Shown: positions 6,211 through 15,627 of the stretch, piece by piece | Layout of the letters: every line of letters begins with the position of its first letter | Numbering within the stretch: the stretch's first letter is position 1 | Assembly (NCBI GenBank): GCA_029260035.1 | Contig: JAJDEA010000069.1 | Span: 1-64,000 of the forward strand | Direction: 5' to 3' | Length of the DNA stretch: 64,000 nucleotides | Source of the DNA: Phycisphaerae bacterium | GTDB taxonomy: Bacteria > Planctomycetota > Phycisphaerae > UBA1845 | The notes under the pieces: model-generated | Database searches by the model: none | What the model saw: the letters and a program-made list of their open reading frames with translations, nothing else | Told to the model about the DNA's origin: nothing | Position numbers and translations under genes: made by a program

Positions 6211-7851
6211 ATGATTTGTAATCTGACCGAAGAAGAACTTTGGAGCGGCATCGATCGCGACGCTCCAGAAATCACCAGCCATTTGGAGTCCTGCTCCACC
6301 TGCCAGGCTCGAGCGGCGGAGTTTCGCGCCAGTATCTCGGCTGTCGGCGAGGCAGCCACCCCGACTATAGCACCACTGCCTGAACGAATCGGCTCCTATC
6401 GCATCCTGCGCAGGCTCGGCGTCGGGGGTATGGGAATCGTCTACGAGGCAGAGCAACAAACACCCAAGCGCCTTGTGGCTATCAAAGTCGTTCGAGGAGG
6501 CCAATATGTAGATGAATATCGCGTGAAGCTGTTTCAGCGTGAAGTGGAGACCCTTGCCAGATTGAGGCATTCCGCGATCGGTGCGATCTATGAGTCAGGA
6601 TGCACAGATGATGGCCAGCATTTTTTCGCCATGGAGTTGGTTCGCGGCGTTCGTCTTAACGAATATGTTCGCGATCAAGAAGTGCCTCGGCAACAACGAC
6701 TCGATCTCTTCCGAAGAATCTGTGACGCCATCACCTACGCACACCAACGTGGGATCATCCACCGCGACCTGAAACCATCGAACATTCTCGTTGACTCTGA
6801 GGGCAACCCGAAGATCCTCGACTTCGGCCTCGCCCGAATCACTGACCCAAACCTCGCCGTCACCACCACCGGCACGGAGTTTGGGAAAATAATGGGAACG
6901 CTGCCGTACATGAGCCCGGAAGAAGCCCGAGGCCAGGTCGATGAAATCGATGTGCGATGCGATGTATACTCTCTTGGCGTCATTTTGTACGAACTGCTCA
7001 CGGACGAGTTACCCTACAAGGTCAGCCGGGCGGCCCTCCATGAAGCCGTCAGGACCATCTGTGAGGAACCGCCCCAAAGGCCTACATCGATCGATCCAAC
7101 ACTACGCGGCGACCTTGAGACCATCGTCCTCAAAGCATTGGAGAAAAAACGCGGGAGAAGATACCAAAGCCCAGCTTCGATCGCAGAAGACGTGAAACGG
7201 TACTCGAACAGCCAGCCGATCCTCGCAAGACGTGCTAGCCTGCTCTATCAGTTTTCGAAATTCGCCCAACGACACCGCCTGGCATTTGCCTTCGTCGGCG
7301 CTTTGGTTTCAATCGCAACACTTGTGGGAGTCTCATATGAACATATGCAGCAGGGAATCAGCGAGAGCACACAGAGGCTTACTGATTTGAAAGATTTAGC
7401 ACTTGCAGCCAAAGCTCATCAGTATGCGCGTGCTATGCACGAAGTCGGTCAGATCAACCAAGAAGTCGGTCAATTCAACCAAGCTGAACGGGAATACCGT
7501 GCGGCATTGGAAAAATATGATCGACTTCGGCCTGACGGAGTACGTACCGGCCAAGTACTTCTAGGACTAAGCGCATTGCTCGTAGAGCGAGGTGAAACCT
7601 CCGATTTTGATGAAGCCCGATTCTTGCTTTTGGATGGTCTCGGAATCTTCGATGCTTTGGGGCTACCCTGCCCGGACGAACTTCGTGCCCCCGTTGAGAA
7701 ATCGCTCAGGGCGTTACAAGCTTTCTATGGTGGCCTGGATGAAGAAGAATCTGAACTGGACATTGAAGAAGTATTGAGTGAGATTACGGATAGCCTGCAA
7801 TTCCTGGAAAAGAGCGAGGGAAGTTCCAGAACGAAAGACAGTCCGCCGTAA
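6211..7851 (+). CDS. Ser/Thr protein kinase with zinc-finger N-terminus
   Basis: A 546-residue membrane kinase. Residues 15-40 contain H24-x3-C28-x2-C31, the signature of zinc-finger anti-sigma factors. A Hanks-type kinase domain follows (about 63-330): glycine loop LGVGGMG (69-75), Lys92, catalytic HRDLKPSN with Asp186, DFG 204-206 and an APE-like SPEEA. A single transmembrane segment is at about 357-374. The C-terminal part (about 395-500) has TPR-like helices around YARAMHEVGQINQEVGQFNQAEREYRAAL, and the end is acidic. The ECF sigma factor gene follows 83 bp downstream, so the kinase probably binds or phosphorylates that sigma factor. Such kinase/ECF pairs are common in planctomycetes. The start has only a distant GAGGTG. 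Confidence 0.9.
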   Translation: MICNLTEEELWSGIDRDAPEITSHLESCSTCQARAAEFRASISAVGEAATPTIAPLPERIGSYRILRRLGVGGMGIVYEAEQQTPKRLVAIKVVRGGQYVDEYRVKLFQREVETLARLRHSAIGAIYESGCTDDGQHFFAMELVRGVRLNEYVRDQEVPRQQRLDLFRRICDAITYAHQRGIIHRDLKPSNILVDSEGNPKILDFGLARITDPNLAVTTTGTEFGKIMGTLPYMSPEEARGQVDEIDVRCDVYSLGVILYELLTDELPYKVSRAALHEAVRTICEEPPQRPTSIDPTLRGDLETIVLKALEKKRGRRYQSPASIAEDVKRYSNSQPILARRASLLYQFSKFAQRHRLAFAFVGALVSIATLVGVSYEHMQQGISESTQRLTDLKDLALAAKAHQYARAMHEVGQINQEVGQFNQAEREYRAALEKYDRLRPDGVRTGQVLLGLSALLVERGETSDFDEARFLLLDGLGIFDALGLPCPDELRAPVEKSLRALQAFYGGLDEEESELDIEEVLSEITDSLQFLEKSEGSSRTKDSPP

Positions 7852-7934
7852 GCGAATGAGAGCACGACCGAAATACTCACGCATTGGGGACATGGCAGTC
7901 CCATTCACGAAGTCAGCGTTCCAAGGAGACCTTG

Positions 7935-8510
7935 TTGCCAAACGCATCATCCAACCCTGCCCACGATAGCACGAACATCACGCGCAGTTTGGTAAACAGT
8001 CTTCGAAAAGGGGAGAAGGACGCCGCCAGGTTGTTTGACTTAACCTATCGCGATGCGCTGGTTCGTTTCTGCTGGGGGTATCTTAAAAGCGTGGAGGAAG
8101 CTGAAGATGCGATCCAGGATATAACCTTCAAGGTACTGACTGCGGATCCGATTCCGGATCGATTTCGGCCCTGGCTGTACAAAGTCGCACGCAATCACTG
8201 TTTGAACCTATTGCGAAATCGGGGTAGGCGCCCGGATCACGGAGTCATGCCCGCCGATTCCGCGATGCGTGCCTCGATAACCGGAAACCTTTCCAGACTC
8301 GTCAAGGACGAAATGAAGGAGCAGGTTTCAGACCTCGTCGAGACGCTTCCATCAGCACAACGCGAGGTTCTCCGCCTTCGCTATGCCGAGGATTTGAGCC
8401 GGGCGGAAATCGCAGAAATTCTCGATACGCCGGAGTCGGTAGTAAAATCGCGCATATTCGAGGGCCTAAGAACATTGCGAAAGTACACGCGAGAGCTTCG
8501 CGAGGATTAG
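7935..8510 (+). CDS. ECF-family RNA polymerase sigma factor
   Basis: A 191-residue group 4 sigma factor. Region 2 contains AEDAIQDITFKVL and the DNA-melting stretch FRPWLYKVARNHCLNLLRNR; region 4 is a helix-turn-helix LPSAQREVLRLRYAEDLSRAEIA (shown here as about residues 135-157) with recognition helix TPESVVKSRIFEGL. The start is best placed at TTG 7935, because AAGGAG at 7923-7928 gives a 6-nt spacing and no ATG is available; the open frame also runs back to a TTG at 7884. It is likely controlled by the zinc-finger kinase encoded immediately upstream. Confidence 0.88.
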   Translation: MPNASSNPAHDSTNITRSLVNSLRKGEKDAARLFDLTYRDALVRFCWGYLKSVEEAEDAIQDITFKVLTADPIPDRFRPWLYKVARNHCLNLLRNRGRRPDHGVMPADSAMRASITGNLSRLVKDEMKEQVSDLVETLPSAQREVLRLRYAEDLSRAEIAEILDTPESVVKSRIFEGLRTLRKYTRELRED

Positions 8511-9232
8511 CTGGGGCGATTCTAGCGCAAACGCACTCGGCTGAAAGACTAGTTCGTCATGATTTAGCGTTCCTGCAAGACCCATGGAATTTCGGTTCGG
8601 GTAGTGACCGTATTACAGGCCGTTTGCCCGCAAGACAAAATCGGCATTGCGCATGCATAGCCTATGAATTATGGGGATTTGCAAACGCGTCTTCGATTTC
8701 GGATTGCATCAAGATAATTCTTGACGAGGCAGCCAATCGATCGGTCCAAGAATCTGCGCTCTGATTGCGTTGAATCATTCGCGCAGCGCGTAAGCGTTCG
8801 ATGCACAAGACGATCTGCGTTGGAATAAGAAAATCGTTGTGCCAGCGTGGAAGCAGTGAGACGGCTATAGCACAACATGGGTCGCGCAACAACAATTATG
8901 ATTTTTTTGATTTTTTTTATCGCAGTTTTTTTCAAGACGTGTCGCCAAGTGCAACGTTTGAACGACGTACACATCGAGTTTTACACACCCAAAAAAGAGC
9001 GTTTCCTTATGTGCTAAGTGCGATTTTCGCACTCACTCATTCGCTGTGATGCAAGAAGACGTAAACCGATGCTACCGAACACGCGAACACTATGGCCCTA
9101 TATTTATGTCGATCATAGCCTCGTTATCTCAAGACCCCCTTCCTGCGCACCGATGAGCCAACACATAGGAAGTTTCCTTTTGTGATTGTAAAGGAACACT
9201 CGGTTCATTTTGGTTTTTTCGGAGAAGTACAA
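8511..9232. other. Long intergenic region without a clear gene
   Basis: About 720 bp with only short, unconvincing frames. It contains T-runs around 8901-8932 and a perfect 7-bp hairpin AGTGCGA/TCGCACT at 9017-9033 without a following T-run. The last 200 bp are the leader and promoter region of the basic protein gene at 9233; a small RNA cannot be excluded. Confidence 0.4.
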
Positions 9233-9643
9233 ATGGTCAAGAAGAAGAACACAAGCACGAAGAAGAGCAGCTCGACGTCATCGTACAAGAACGTTTGCAA
9301 TAGCTTCACCTGCAAAATCGGTTCTTTCCGCACGCTGATGAATCAGACGAAGGGTCCGGCCAAGTTCCCACGCCCAACCGCCACCACGTTGAACACATTC
9401 GCAAACTGGATCAACAAAGGTGCCATCGTCCAGACATGCAGCGCAACGCAGGTCGCAAAGTGGGCGCGTTCGAAGAACAAGAACTTCAACACGACATCAG
9501 CAACCCCGACCACATGCCGTAACGTCCTCAATGCGAAGTTTGGCAAGACCAGCATCAAAGCTATCGCTCGCATGAAGAACGGCTCGTTCATGGTCGCCAC
9601 GTCGCCGACGTGCCGCGCCAAGGGCTTCACCTGCCCTAAGTAA
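9233..9643 (+). CDS. Small basic cysteine-containing protein without acidic residues
   Basis: A 136-residue protein with about 19 Lys and 6 Arg and, by my reading, no Asp or Glu at all, giving a very high pI. It has six cysteines (in CNSFTC, TCS, TCR, TCR and FTC contexts), a Lys/Ser/Thr-rich N-terminus, and many Asn and Thr; there is no signal peptide or membrane segment. Start ATG 9233 has GGAG 8 nt upstream. The codons are strongly C-ending (AAC, ACC, TTC, AAG), which suggests high expression, and a strong terminator follows. I know no family; a nucleic-acid-binding or DNA-compacting role is an inference from charge alone. Confidence 0.75.
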   Translation: MVKKKNTSTKKSSSTSSYKNVCNSFTCKIGSFRTLMNQTKGPAKFPRPTATTLNTFANWINKGAIVQTCSATQVAKWARSKNKNFNTTSATPTTCRNVLNAKFGKTSIKAIARMKNGSFMVATSPTCRAKGFTCPK

Positions 9644-9698
9644 GACGTCCTCACTAACGTCTGCAAGCGCAGACACGAGGAACGCAAACAGAATTCAT

Positions 9699-9729
9699 AA
9701 GGGCGACTCACAAACGTGGGTCGCCCTTT
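9699..9729 (+). terminator. Rho-independent terminator
   Basis: The arms AAGGGCGAC (9699-9707) and GTCGCCCTT (9720-9728) form a 9-bp stem followed by a short T-rich tail. It lies between convergent genes and probably serves both strands. Confidence 0.8.
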
Positions 9730-9759
9730 GCTTATGCCCTACTTGCAAGCCACCTTGCA

Positions 9760-10530
9760 TCAAGACACTGCGTCGTCACTCTTTGCCCCCTCAATGATTT
9801 CCACCACGGCCTGCATCGACGCACCGATGGTCGCCGAAACAACGATGTCCGCGATGTCGTCAAGCGGAGTCGGCTCCAGGTTGATGATGATGAGCTTAGC
9901 GCCATGACTTTTTGCTAATCGAGGAAGCGACGCTGCCGGCTCTACAACCAATGACGAACCGAGTGCCAGAAATACGTCGGCATTCGAACTAAGGTCTGCA
10001 GCCTCAGCCATAACATCGGAAGGCATGGCCTGTCCGAAGGAGATGGTCCTTGATTTCAACGGGCCATCGCAGTGACCGCAATCCGGTGCTTCATCGCCAG
10101 CATCGATTCGAGACAGAACCTCGTCGTAAGGCCACTCCTTGCCGCAATGAAGACAAGCAATAGCCCGATTCGTCCCGTGCAGTTCCAAGACGCGCCGACT
10201 ACCAGCATCTTGATGTAAGCCATCAATATTCTGTGTAATCACCGCCTCTATTCGCCCGTTCGCCTCAAGCCTGACCAGCGCATCATGGCCAATGTTAGGT
10301 CGAGCGTTTTGGAATTCGTGGTACAAAGCTCTGCGCATTTTCCAATATCGGACCCGCTCAGCGCGATAGCGAACAAAATCGTCGAACATCACCGGTCGGT
10401 TTCTGGACCAGACCCCATCCGGACTACGAAAATCCGGGATGCCGCTTTCCGTACTGATTCCAGCACCGGTAAATGCAACGCCATGCTCTGCCGATTTCAG
10501 AAGCTGCGCTATTTGATCGAGTTTATCCAT
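9760..10530 (-). CDS. cobB: NAD-dependent protein deacylase, SIR2 family
   Basis: A 256-residue sirtuin. The NAD-binding motifs GAGIS (22-26) with PDFRS, QNIDGLH (100-106), the catalytic His118 in LELHGT, and GSSLVVEPA are present. The zinc module is C126-x2-C129 and C151-x2-C154. It removes acyl groups from lysines using NAD, releasing nicotinamide. The length matches bacterial class III/U sirtuins; Tyr55 and Arg58 in VRYRAER resemble the Y-x-x-R pair of class III desuccinylases, so deacylation wider than deacetylation is possible. It is convergent with the basic protein gene and divergent from rimO. Confidence 0.93.
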   Translation of the reverse strand: MDKLDQIAQLLKSAEHGVAFTGAGISTESGIPDFRSPDGVWSRNRPVMFDDFVRYRAERVRYWKMRRALYHEFQNARPNIGHDALVRLEANGRIEAVITQNIDGLHQDAGSRRVLELHGTNRAIACLHCGKEWPYDEVLSRIDAGDEAPDCGHCDGPLKSRTISFGQAMPSDVMAEAADLSSNADVFLALGSSLVVEPAASLPRLAKSHGAKLIIINLEPTPLDDIADIVVSATIGASMQAVVEIIEGAKSDDAVS

Positions 10531-10746
10531 GTCGTTAAACGATAGGCAGGGAAATCAGAAACGCCAGTCACAATCGAACTTGCCATAGGTTATTTCTCCG
10601 GTTACCCCCCTATCGCCCCCAATTCACAAACATACCTAATCCAGTGAAGTGCCTGCGTTTGCGACTTTTCCCGTTTGATCGATCTGATACACTACCCCCA
10701 TACTTGGTCGGGCAGGCCAAGCTGACATTGCGAGAAAGAAACGAGG

Positions 10747-12120
10747 ATGACGGAATCGCCAAAACAGGTAGCGTTTGTCTCGCTGGGATGCGCGAAGAAT
10801 CTCGTGGACTCGGAGAAAATGCTAGGCCAACTTGCCGAAGCAGGCTGCGTCATAACCAACGACGAAAGCACTGCTGACGTCGTCGTCATCAACACCTGCG
10901 GCTTTCTTGAGGCGTCGCGCACCGAAGCTGATGAAATCATCGAGGAGTTCGTCGGTAAGAAAGACAAGGACGGCCCATCGAGAGTCGTGGTGGCGGGCTG
11001 TCTGGTGCAGCGGGACCGGAAGACAATTCTGGATCGGCTACCAGGGGTTGATGCACTGGTCGGCGTGAATAATCGGGATGACGTGGTTCGAGCCGTCCTG
11101 GGACGCAGCGGAGCAACGCCGAGCGATTCACCCGATCTGTATCTTTCGGATTACCACCCGTTTATCCAGCAGGATACGGGCAGAATGCGACTCACGCCGA
11201 GACATTATTCTTATCTACGAATCAGCGAAGGTTGCGATCAAAAATGCACCTTCTGCACCATCCCGGCTATTCGAGGCCAAATGCACTGCAAACCCATTTC
11301 TACGATTCTCGACGAAGCGCGTGAGCTTGTCAGTGATGGCGCCGTCGAAATCAGCCTGATTGGGCAGGACACGACGAGCTATGGGCTTGGCGACGATGTC
11401 GTCCCGGGTGGACTCGGAAAGTTATTACGCGAGCTTAACAAGATCGATGGTTTGGAATGGGCCAGGCTGATGTACGTCTATCCGTCAACGCTTTCCGATG
11501 AAATTCTCGATGCGATCTCAGACTGCGAGCATGTTTGCAATTATATCGACATACCGCTTCAGCATATTAACGATCGGGTATTGAAGTCGATGCACAGACG
11601 AATCGATCGCCGGGATACCGAACACCTACTCGAAAAAATTCGATCCCGCATTCCGGGCGTCGCCATTCGAACAACGCTGATAGCCGGATTCCCAGGCGAG
11701 ACCGATGCGGAGTTTGAAGAACTTCGGCAATTCATAGAAGATTCAAGTTTTGATGCGCTGGGTGTTTTTCCGTATTCGCTGGAGCCTGACACGCCAGCCG
11801 GTCGAATGAAAGAACAGTTGTCGGACGAGATCAAGAAAGAACGTGTCGACGCCCTCATGCTAACACAACAAGCCGTTGCCTTCTCGTTGGCCGACCAGCG
11901 AGAGGGAAGATGTTTCGATGTGCTCGTTGACGGCATCGCAGAAACCGGCCAGATCGTAGCCCGGCACGAAGGCCAGGCGCCTGGCGTCGATAGTGTGACA
12001 CTTGTCGAGCGTGCCGACGCAAAGCCGGGAGATTTTCTGTCCGTTCGATGTACCGGGCGCAGCGGCTATGACCTTGTAGCGTCGCCGACACAGGTTGCTT
12101 TGCCAGTAGTAAATCCATGA
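10747..12120 (+). CDS. rimO: Ribosomal protein uS12 methylthiotransferase
   Basis: A 457-residue radical SAM enzyme that adds a methylthio group to the conserved Asp of ribosomal protein S12. The N-terminal MTTase domain has the cluster cysteines in SLGCAKNLVDSE, NTCGFL and AGCLVQR. The radical SAM motif is CDQKCTFC, followed by TIPAIRGQ. A C-terminal TRAM-like domain begins near residue 385. SLGCAKNLVDSE and the lack of tRNA-type signatures favour RimO over MiaB. The stop overlaps the pgsA start (ATGA), so these genes are co-translated. Confidence 0.94.
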   Translation: MTESPKQVAFVSLGCAKNLVDSEKMLGQLAEAGCVITNDESTADVVVINTCGFLEASRTEADEIIEEFVGKKDKDGPSRVVVAGCLVQRDRKTILDRLPGVDALVGVNNRDDVVRAVLGRSGATPSDSPDLYLSDYHPFIQQDTGRMRLTPRHYSYLRISEGCDQKCTFCTIPAIRGQMHCKPISTILDEARELVSDGAVEISLIGQDTTSYGLGDDVVPGGLGKLLRELNKIDGLEWARLMYVYPSTLSDEILDAISDCEHVCNYIDIPLQHINDRVLKSMHRRIDRRDTEHLLEKIRSRIPGVAIRTTLIAGFPGETDAEFEELRQFIEDSSFDALGVFPYSLEPDTPAGRMKEQLSDEIKKERVDALMLTQQAVAFSLADQREGRCFDVLVDGIAETGQIVARHEGQAPGVDSVTLVERADAKPGDFLSVRCTGRSGYDLVASPTQVALPVVNP

Positions 12121-12737
12121 CATCGACCCTGAATCTCCCCAACAAGATCACACTTGCCCGATTGGCGCTTGCCATCGTTTTCTTCATTCTCATCTCTCAG
12201 TATTCGCACCTCACTCCAAAACCGTGGATGCTCGATCTTGCGATTGCCATTTTCATTGTCGCCGCCGTAACAGATTTTCTGGATGGCTACCTGGCCCGAA
12301 AATGGAATGAAGTCACGCGTCTGGGACGTGTGCTCGACCCTTTTGTCGACAAAGTCCTGATCTGTGGCGCGTTCATCCTGCTTGTCGGGCCTGGTTTTGT
12401 CGGGCAGGACGGTCACAATGTTACCGAAGTTAAATCATGGATGGTAGTTCTGATCGTTGGCAGAGAACTTCTCGTAACAGGGCTGCGAGGGTTCAGTGAA
12501 TCAATCGGACATGCCTTCGGTGCGTCACTTTACGGCAAGCTCAAAATGTGGATGCAGAGCATAGCCGCCCCGGCTGTGCTGCTTTTGGTAGCGCACGAGT
12601 CTACTTGGGCGCGTGGAGAGTGGGCGGTATGGACCAAACAAATTCTGGTCTGGGCAACCGTACTTATCACCGCGCTATCCACAATTCAGTACATCCTTCG
12701 TTCGCGACACATCCTCGAAGAAGGCAGTGACCAGTGA
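12117..12737 (+). CDS. pgsA: CDP-diacylglycerol-glycerol-3-phosphate phosphatidyltransferase
   Basis: A 206-residue membrane enzyme making phosphatidylglycerolphosphate from CDP-diacylglycerol and glycerol 3-phosphate. The complete CDP-alcohol phosphatidyltransferase motif (D-G-x2-A-R-x8-G-x3-D-x3-D) is visible from DGYLARK to LDPFVDK. Four or more hydrophobic segments are present. It overlaps rimO by 4 bp (ATGA) and uppP by 4 bp (GTGA), giving a tight envelope-lipid operon. Confidence 0.93.
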   Translation: MTSTLNLPNKITLARLALAIVFFILISQYSHLTPKPWMLDLAIAIFIVAAVTDFLDGYLARKWNEVTRLGRVLDPFVDKVLICGAFILLVGPGFVGQDGHNVTEVKSWMVVLIVGRELLVTGLRGFSESIGHAFGASLYGKLKMWMQSIAAPAVLLLVAHESTWARGEWAVWTKQILVWATVLITALSTIQYILRSRHILEEGSDQ

Positions 12738-13561
12738 ACGATCTGGATGTTGCCAAGGCTATCATTCTCGGCGTTGTTCAGGGCTTAACAGAGTTCCTGC
12801 CCGTCAGCAGCAGCGCTCACCTGACAATCGCGCAGCGTTTTCTGGGACTAAACCCGGAAAGCCCGCCTATGCTTATCTTTGACACCCTCAGCCACGTCGG
12901 GACGCTCGTCGCAGTGGGGATCGTTTTCTTCCACCCGATGAAACGATTCCTGGTCAGACTATGGCGCGAAACTGTCGGCCCGAAACCTGCAACGAATTTT
13001 GCCCAGCGACTCTGCATGCTTGTGATGGTTTCCCTGATCCCCACGGCGGCGATCGGGCTAGGGTTTCAGGAGACGTTTGAAGCCGCATTCGGTAAACCAC
13101 ACTTGATTGCCATGGGCCTGTTTACGACGGGCGCCCTGCTACTTCTAACGATGACAAGAAAACACCCCAATCGCGGATGGAAACAATTCTCCTGGTGGCA
13201 CGCGGCGATCGTCGGCTTGGCGCAAGGCGGAGCCATCATGCCGGGGATTTCAAGAAGTGGCGCTACTATTTGCGCTGCCACCTTTTGCGGCTTGCGAAGA
13301 CGATGGAGCGCGGAGTTTAGCTTTTTGATCGCGTCGCCGACCATCCTTGGAGCAGCGCTGATCAAGGTATCAGAGTGCTTCGACTGGAACTCGGAACAAC
13401 TCAGTGCGATCGCATGGGGTCCGGTGCTGGTCGGAACATTCACATCGTTTGCTGTCGGAATCGTGGCACTTTTGATTCTAATACAAGTCGTGCGCCGAGC
13501 TAAGCTGCATTACTTTTCGTTTTATTGCATTGTTGTTGGCGCTCTACTCATCCTGCGGTAG
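12734..13561 (+). CDS. uppP: Undecaprenyl-diphosphatase
   Basis: A 275-residue polytopic membrane protein that recycles undecaprenyl diphosphate to the monophosphate carrier for peptidoglycan and polysaccharide export. Family motifs are QGLTEFLPVSSSAHL near the N-terminus and PGISRSGATI in the middle. It starts at GTG 12734, overlapping the pgsA stop. Its 3' end overlaps the convergent ferritin-like gene by 14 bp. With murQ it indicates that the organism makes peptidoglycan. Confidence 0.94.
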   Translation: MNDLDVAKAIILGVVQGLTEFLPVSSSAHLTIAQRFLGLNPESPPMLIFDTLSHVGTLVAVGIVFFHPMKRFLVRLWRETVGPKPATNFAQRLCMLVMVSLIPTAAIGLGFQETFEAAFGKPHLIAMGLFTTGALLLLTMTRKHPNRGWKQFSWWHAAIVGLAQGGAIMPGISRSGATICAATFCGLRRRWSAEFSFLIASPTILGAALIKVSECFDWNSEQLSAIAWGPVLVGTFTSFAVGIVALLILIQVVRRAKLHYFSFYCIVVGALLILR

Positions 13562-14003
13562 AACGATACGCTTGGGCTGACTGTACAGCTTCACGGAGCT
13601 GGGCCAAGAATGCATGATGGTTGGCTGTAATATCGCCAATCAGCGGAGAGGCTGCGGGATGCGATCCGGCAAGTAACGATGCACGCTTGTATGCATCGAT
13701 CAAGTCTTCCTGCCCTTGAATCAACCGAGGCAAGATAGCAAAAAGACCTTGAAAATGCAGATCGCCGCTGGCGATGTTGCCGCTTCGAATGGCTGGCGTT
13801 CCACCTGAATCCAAAATCAGATTGGCGAGTCTTTCCATATGTTCCCGACTGAGCGCAGCCAGTCGCTGAACCACGTCGTGCTCATGTAGACATGCGCCGG
13901 AAACGAACGCCGTTGATTCTCCAATACGATGGACAATAAACTGCTGCTCACGTTCGAGCAATTCGTTTAGAACGCCGACAACACTAGGTTCTTCCGAGAC
14001 CAT
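13548..14003 (-). CDS. Ferritin-like hypothetical protein
   Basis: A 151-residue, mostly helical protein with LLEREQQFIVHRIGES, HEHDVVQRLA and REHMERLANLIL, which place Glu and His residues as in ferritin-like four-helix bundles. A fold assignment is tentative and I cannot confirm all metal ligands. It starts 3 bp after the nuoN stop, so it is the last gene of the complex I operon and may be co-expressed with it, perhaps for iron or oxidative stress handling. Confidence 0.65.
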   Translation of the reverse strand: MVSEEPSVVGVLNELLEREQQFIVHRIGESTAFVSGACLHEHDVVQRLAALSREHMERLANLILDSGGTPAIRSGNIASGDLHFQGLFAILPRLIQGQEDLIDAYKRASLLAGSHPAASPLIGDITANHHAFLAQLREAVQSAQAYRSTAG

Positions 14004-14006
14004 GCT

Positions 14007-15614
14007 CTACAAGTCCTTCCACGCCAGTCTGTGGGAGTCATCCTGATTTGTCGCCGCCTGATACAGATCGCGCGTAAACCGCTCCGAGGTCGTTTTGAGT
14101 GAGCCTTGCAAGAAAAACAACGCGAGTACAACAATGCCGCAGATGTTCACCATCGCCACTCCGCCGAGCGAAGCATGGATGACTGGCTGGCCATCGTCCT
14201 TGAGAATCATCGCGACGATAACGCGCAGATAGTAATAAAGGCTGATAAGCGTATTGACGACCGCAACAATAACCAGGAACCAGCCAAGGTTGCTTTCTAA
14301 TTTGCCAAGCGCGACAAGTATCCACCATTTGCCCATAAACCCGGCAAGCGGAGGCAAACCAACGAGCGACACCAGACAAATCACCATCGGCACGGCGAGC
14401 CAGGGACCCCGGCGCATCAAGCCAACAAATGCCTCGATTTTGTCACTTCCTGTTTCCCAACTGACCAGCGCCGTAACGCCAAACGCCCCCAAGTTCATAA
14501 CGAGGTAGATAACGATATACACAAAAAGTGCCGTTAGCCCCGCCTCATACCCCTTAGTGGAGGGATGGAGAAAGACCGCCGTCGCCATCATCATGTACCC
14601 GGCGTGAGCAATGGAAGAATAAGCGAGCATCCGCTTGACACTTTTCTGCATGTATGCAGAAAAATTGCCGACCGTGCAGGTGACCGCGGCTATAATACCC
14701 AAGCCCCACGCAATGGGCTGAACCAACGACATTTCGATTGGGTAGTCCACCGCTGAACACAGAATCACGACAAGCCTGGCAAGCAAAATCAACCCGGCAG
14801 CCTTGCTCGCAACGCTCAGCCAGGTTGTCACTTCGATCTTCGCCCCTTCAAAGGCATCCGGGCACCAGAAGTGAAACGGAACCGCCGATATCTTAAAACC
14901 AACGCCCGCAAAGAAGCACAACAGTGCAACACTGAGCAGTAGTCGATTCTGGCCACTTACCATCTGCGATACGGTATATTCTGCAACGTCTTCAAAGCGA
15001 AGACTTCCCACCAAGCCGTAGATCAAACTGACGCCGTACAGCATGATCGCCGCACAAACCGCACCGAAAATCATATATTTAAGAGAGGCTTCCGCCCCCA
15101 AACGATCACGCTTGTTGAACCCGACAATCGCATAGCTCGGCAGCGACGCCAATTCGATCGCCAAGACAATCATGAGCAAATTGCTCGTGGCCGTCATGCA
15201 CAACATTCCCAGCGCGCTACCAAGAAGCAGTATGAAGAATTCGGGAGAGTTTTCCTCGCTGGACGCCGACCCGATGAGCCAGAGTAATGTCACGGCTCCG
15301 AGGAAGACCAGCAGAATGATTTGGAAACCCGCTGCAAGATTGTCTGCAATCAAAAGGCCCGCTAGCGGCGACGTTGATAACCCGCTCACTCCGCCATCTG
15401 TGACCTGCCCAGCGACACGAATGGCAAGAATGAATGCGGTGATAACACCAAGCTTAACGATCGTCGCTGTGACAGCAGCGCTGCGTCCAAGAACAATCGG
15501 AAAAGCAACGACCGCGAGCATCGTGCATACAAGCACAATCATCGGCGAGAAAAGGAACAGATGCTCGCCCACGGGCACGTTCGACCACAAGTTGGTGTCA
15601 GCCAAAAAACTCAC
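14007..15614 (-). CDS. nuoN: NADH-quinone oxidoreductase subunit N
   Basis: A 535-residue antiporter-like membrane subunit of complex I with about 14 transmembrane helices. The family signature is visible in the proton-pumping core: the helix with VPFHFWCPDAFEGA and the lysine-bearing KRMLAYSSIAHAGYM. It follows nuoM closely (13 bp). It contributes to proton translocation when quinone is reduced. Confidence 0.93.
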   Translation of the reverse strand: MSFLADTNLWSNVPVGEHLFLFSPMIVLVCTMLAVVAFPIVLGRSAAVTATIVKLGVITAFILAIRVAGQVTDGGVSGLSTSPLAGLLIADNLAAGFQIILLVFLGAVTLLWLIGSASSEENSPEFFILLLGSALGMLCMTATSNLLMIVLAIELASLPSYAIVGFNKRDRLGAEASLKYMIFGAVCAAIMLYGVSLIYGLVGSLRFEDVAEYTVSQMVSGQNRLLLSVALLCFFAGVGFKISAVPFHFWCPDAFEGAKIEVTTWLSVASKAAGLILLARLVVILCSAVDYPIEMSLVQPIAWGLGIIAAVTCTVGNFSAYMQKSVKRMLAYSSIAHAGYMMMATAVFLHPSTKGYEAGLTALFVYIVIYLVMNLGAFGVTALVSWETGSDKIEAFVGLMRRGPWLAVPMVICLVSLVGLPPLAGFMGKWWILVALGKLESNLGWFLVIVAVVNTLISLYYYLRVIVAMILKDDGQPVIHASLGGVAMVNICGIVVLALFFLQGSLKTTSERFTRDLYQAATNQDDSHRLAWKDL

Positions 15615-15627
15615 GCGATGAAACCCC

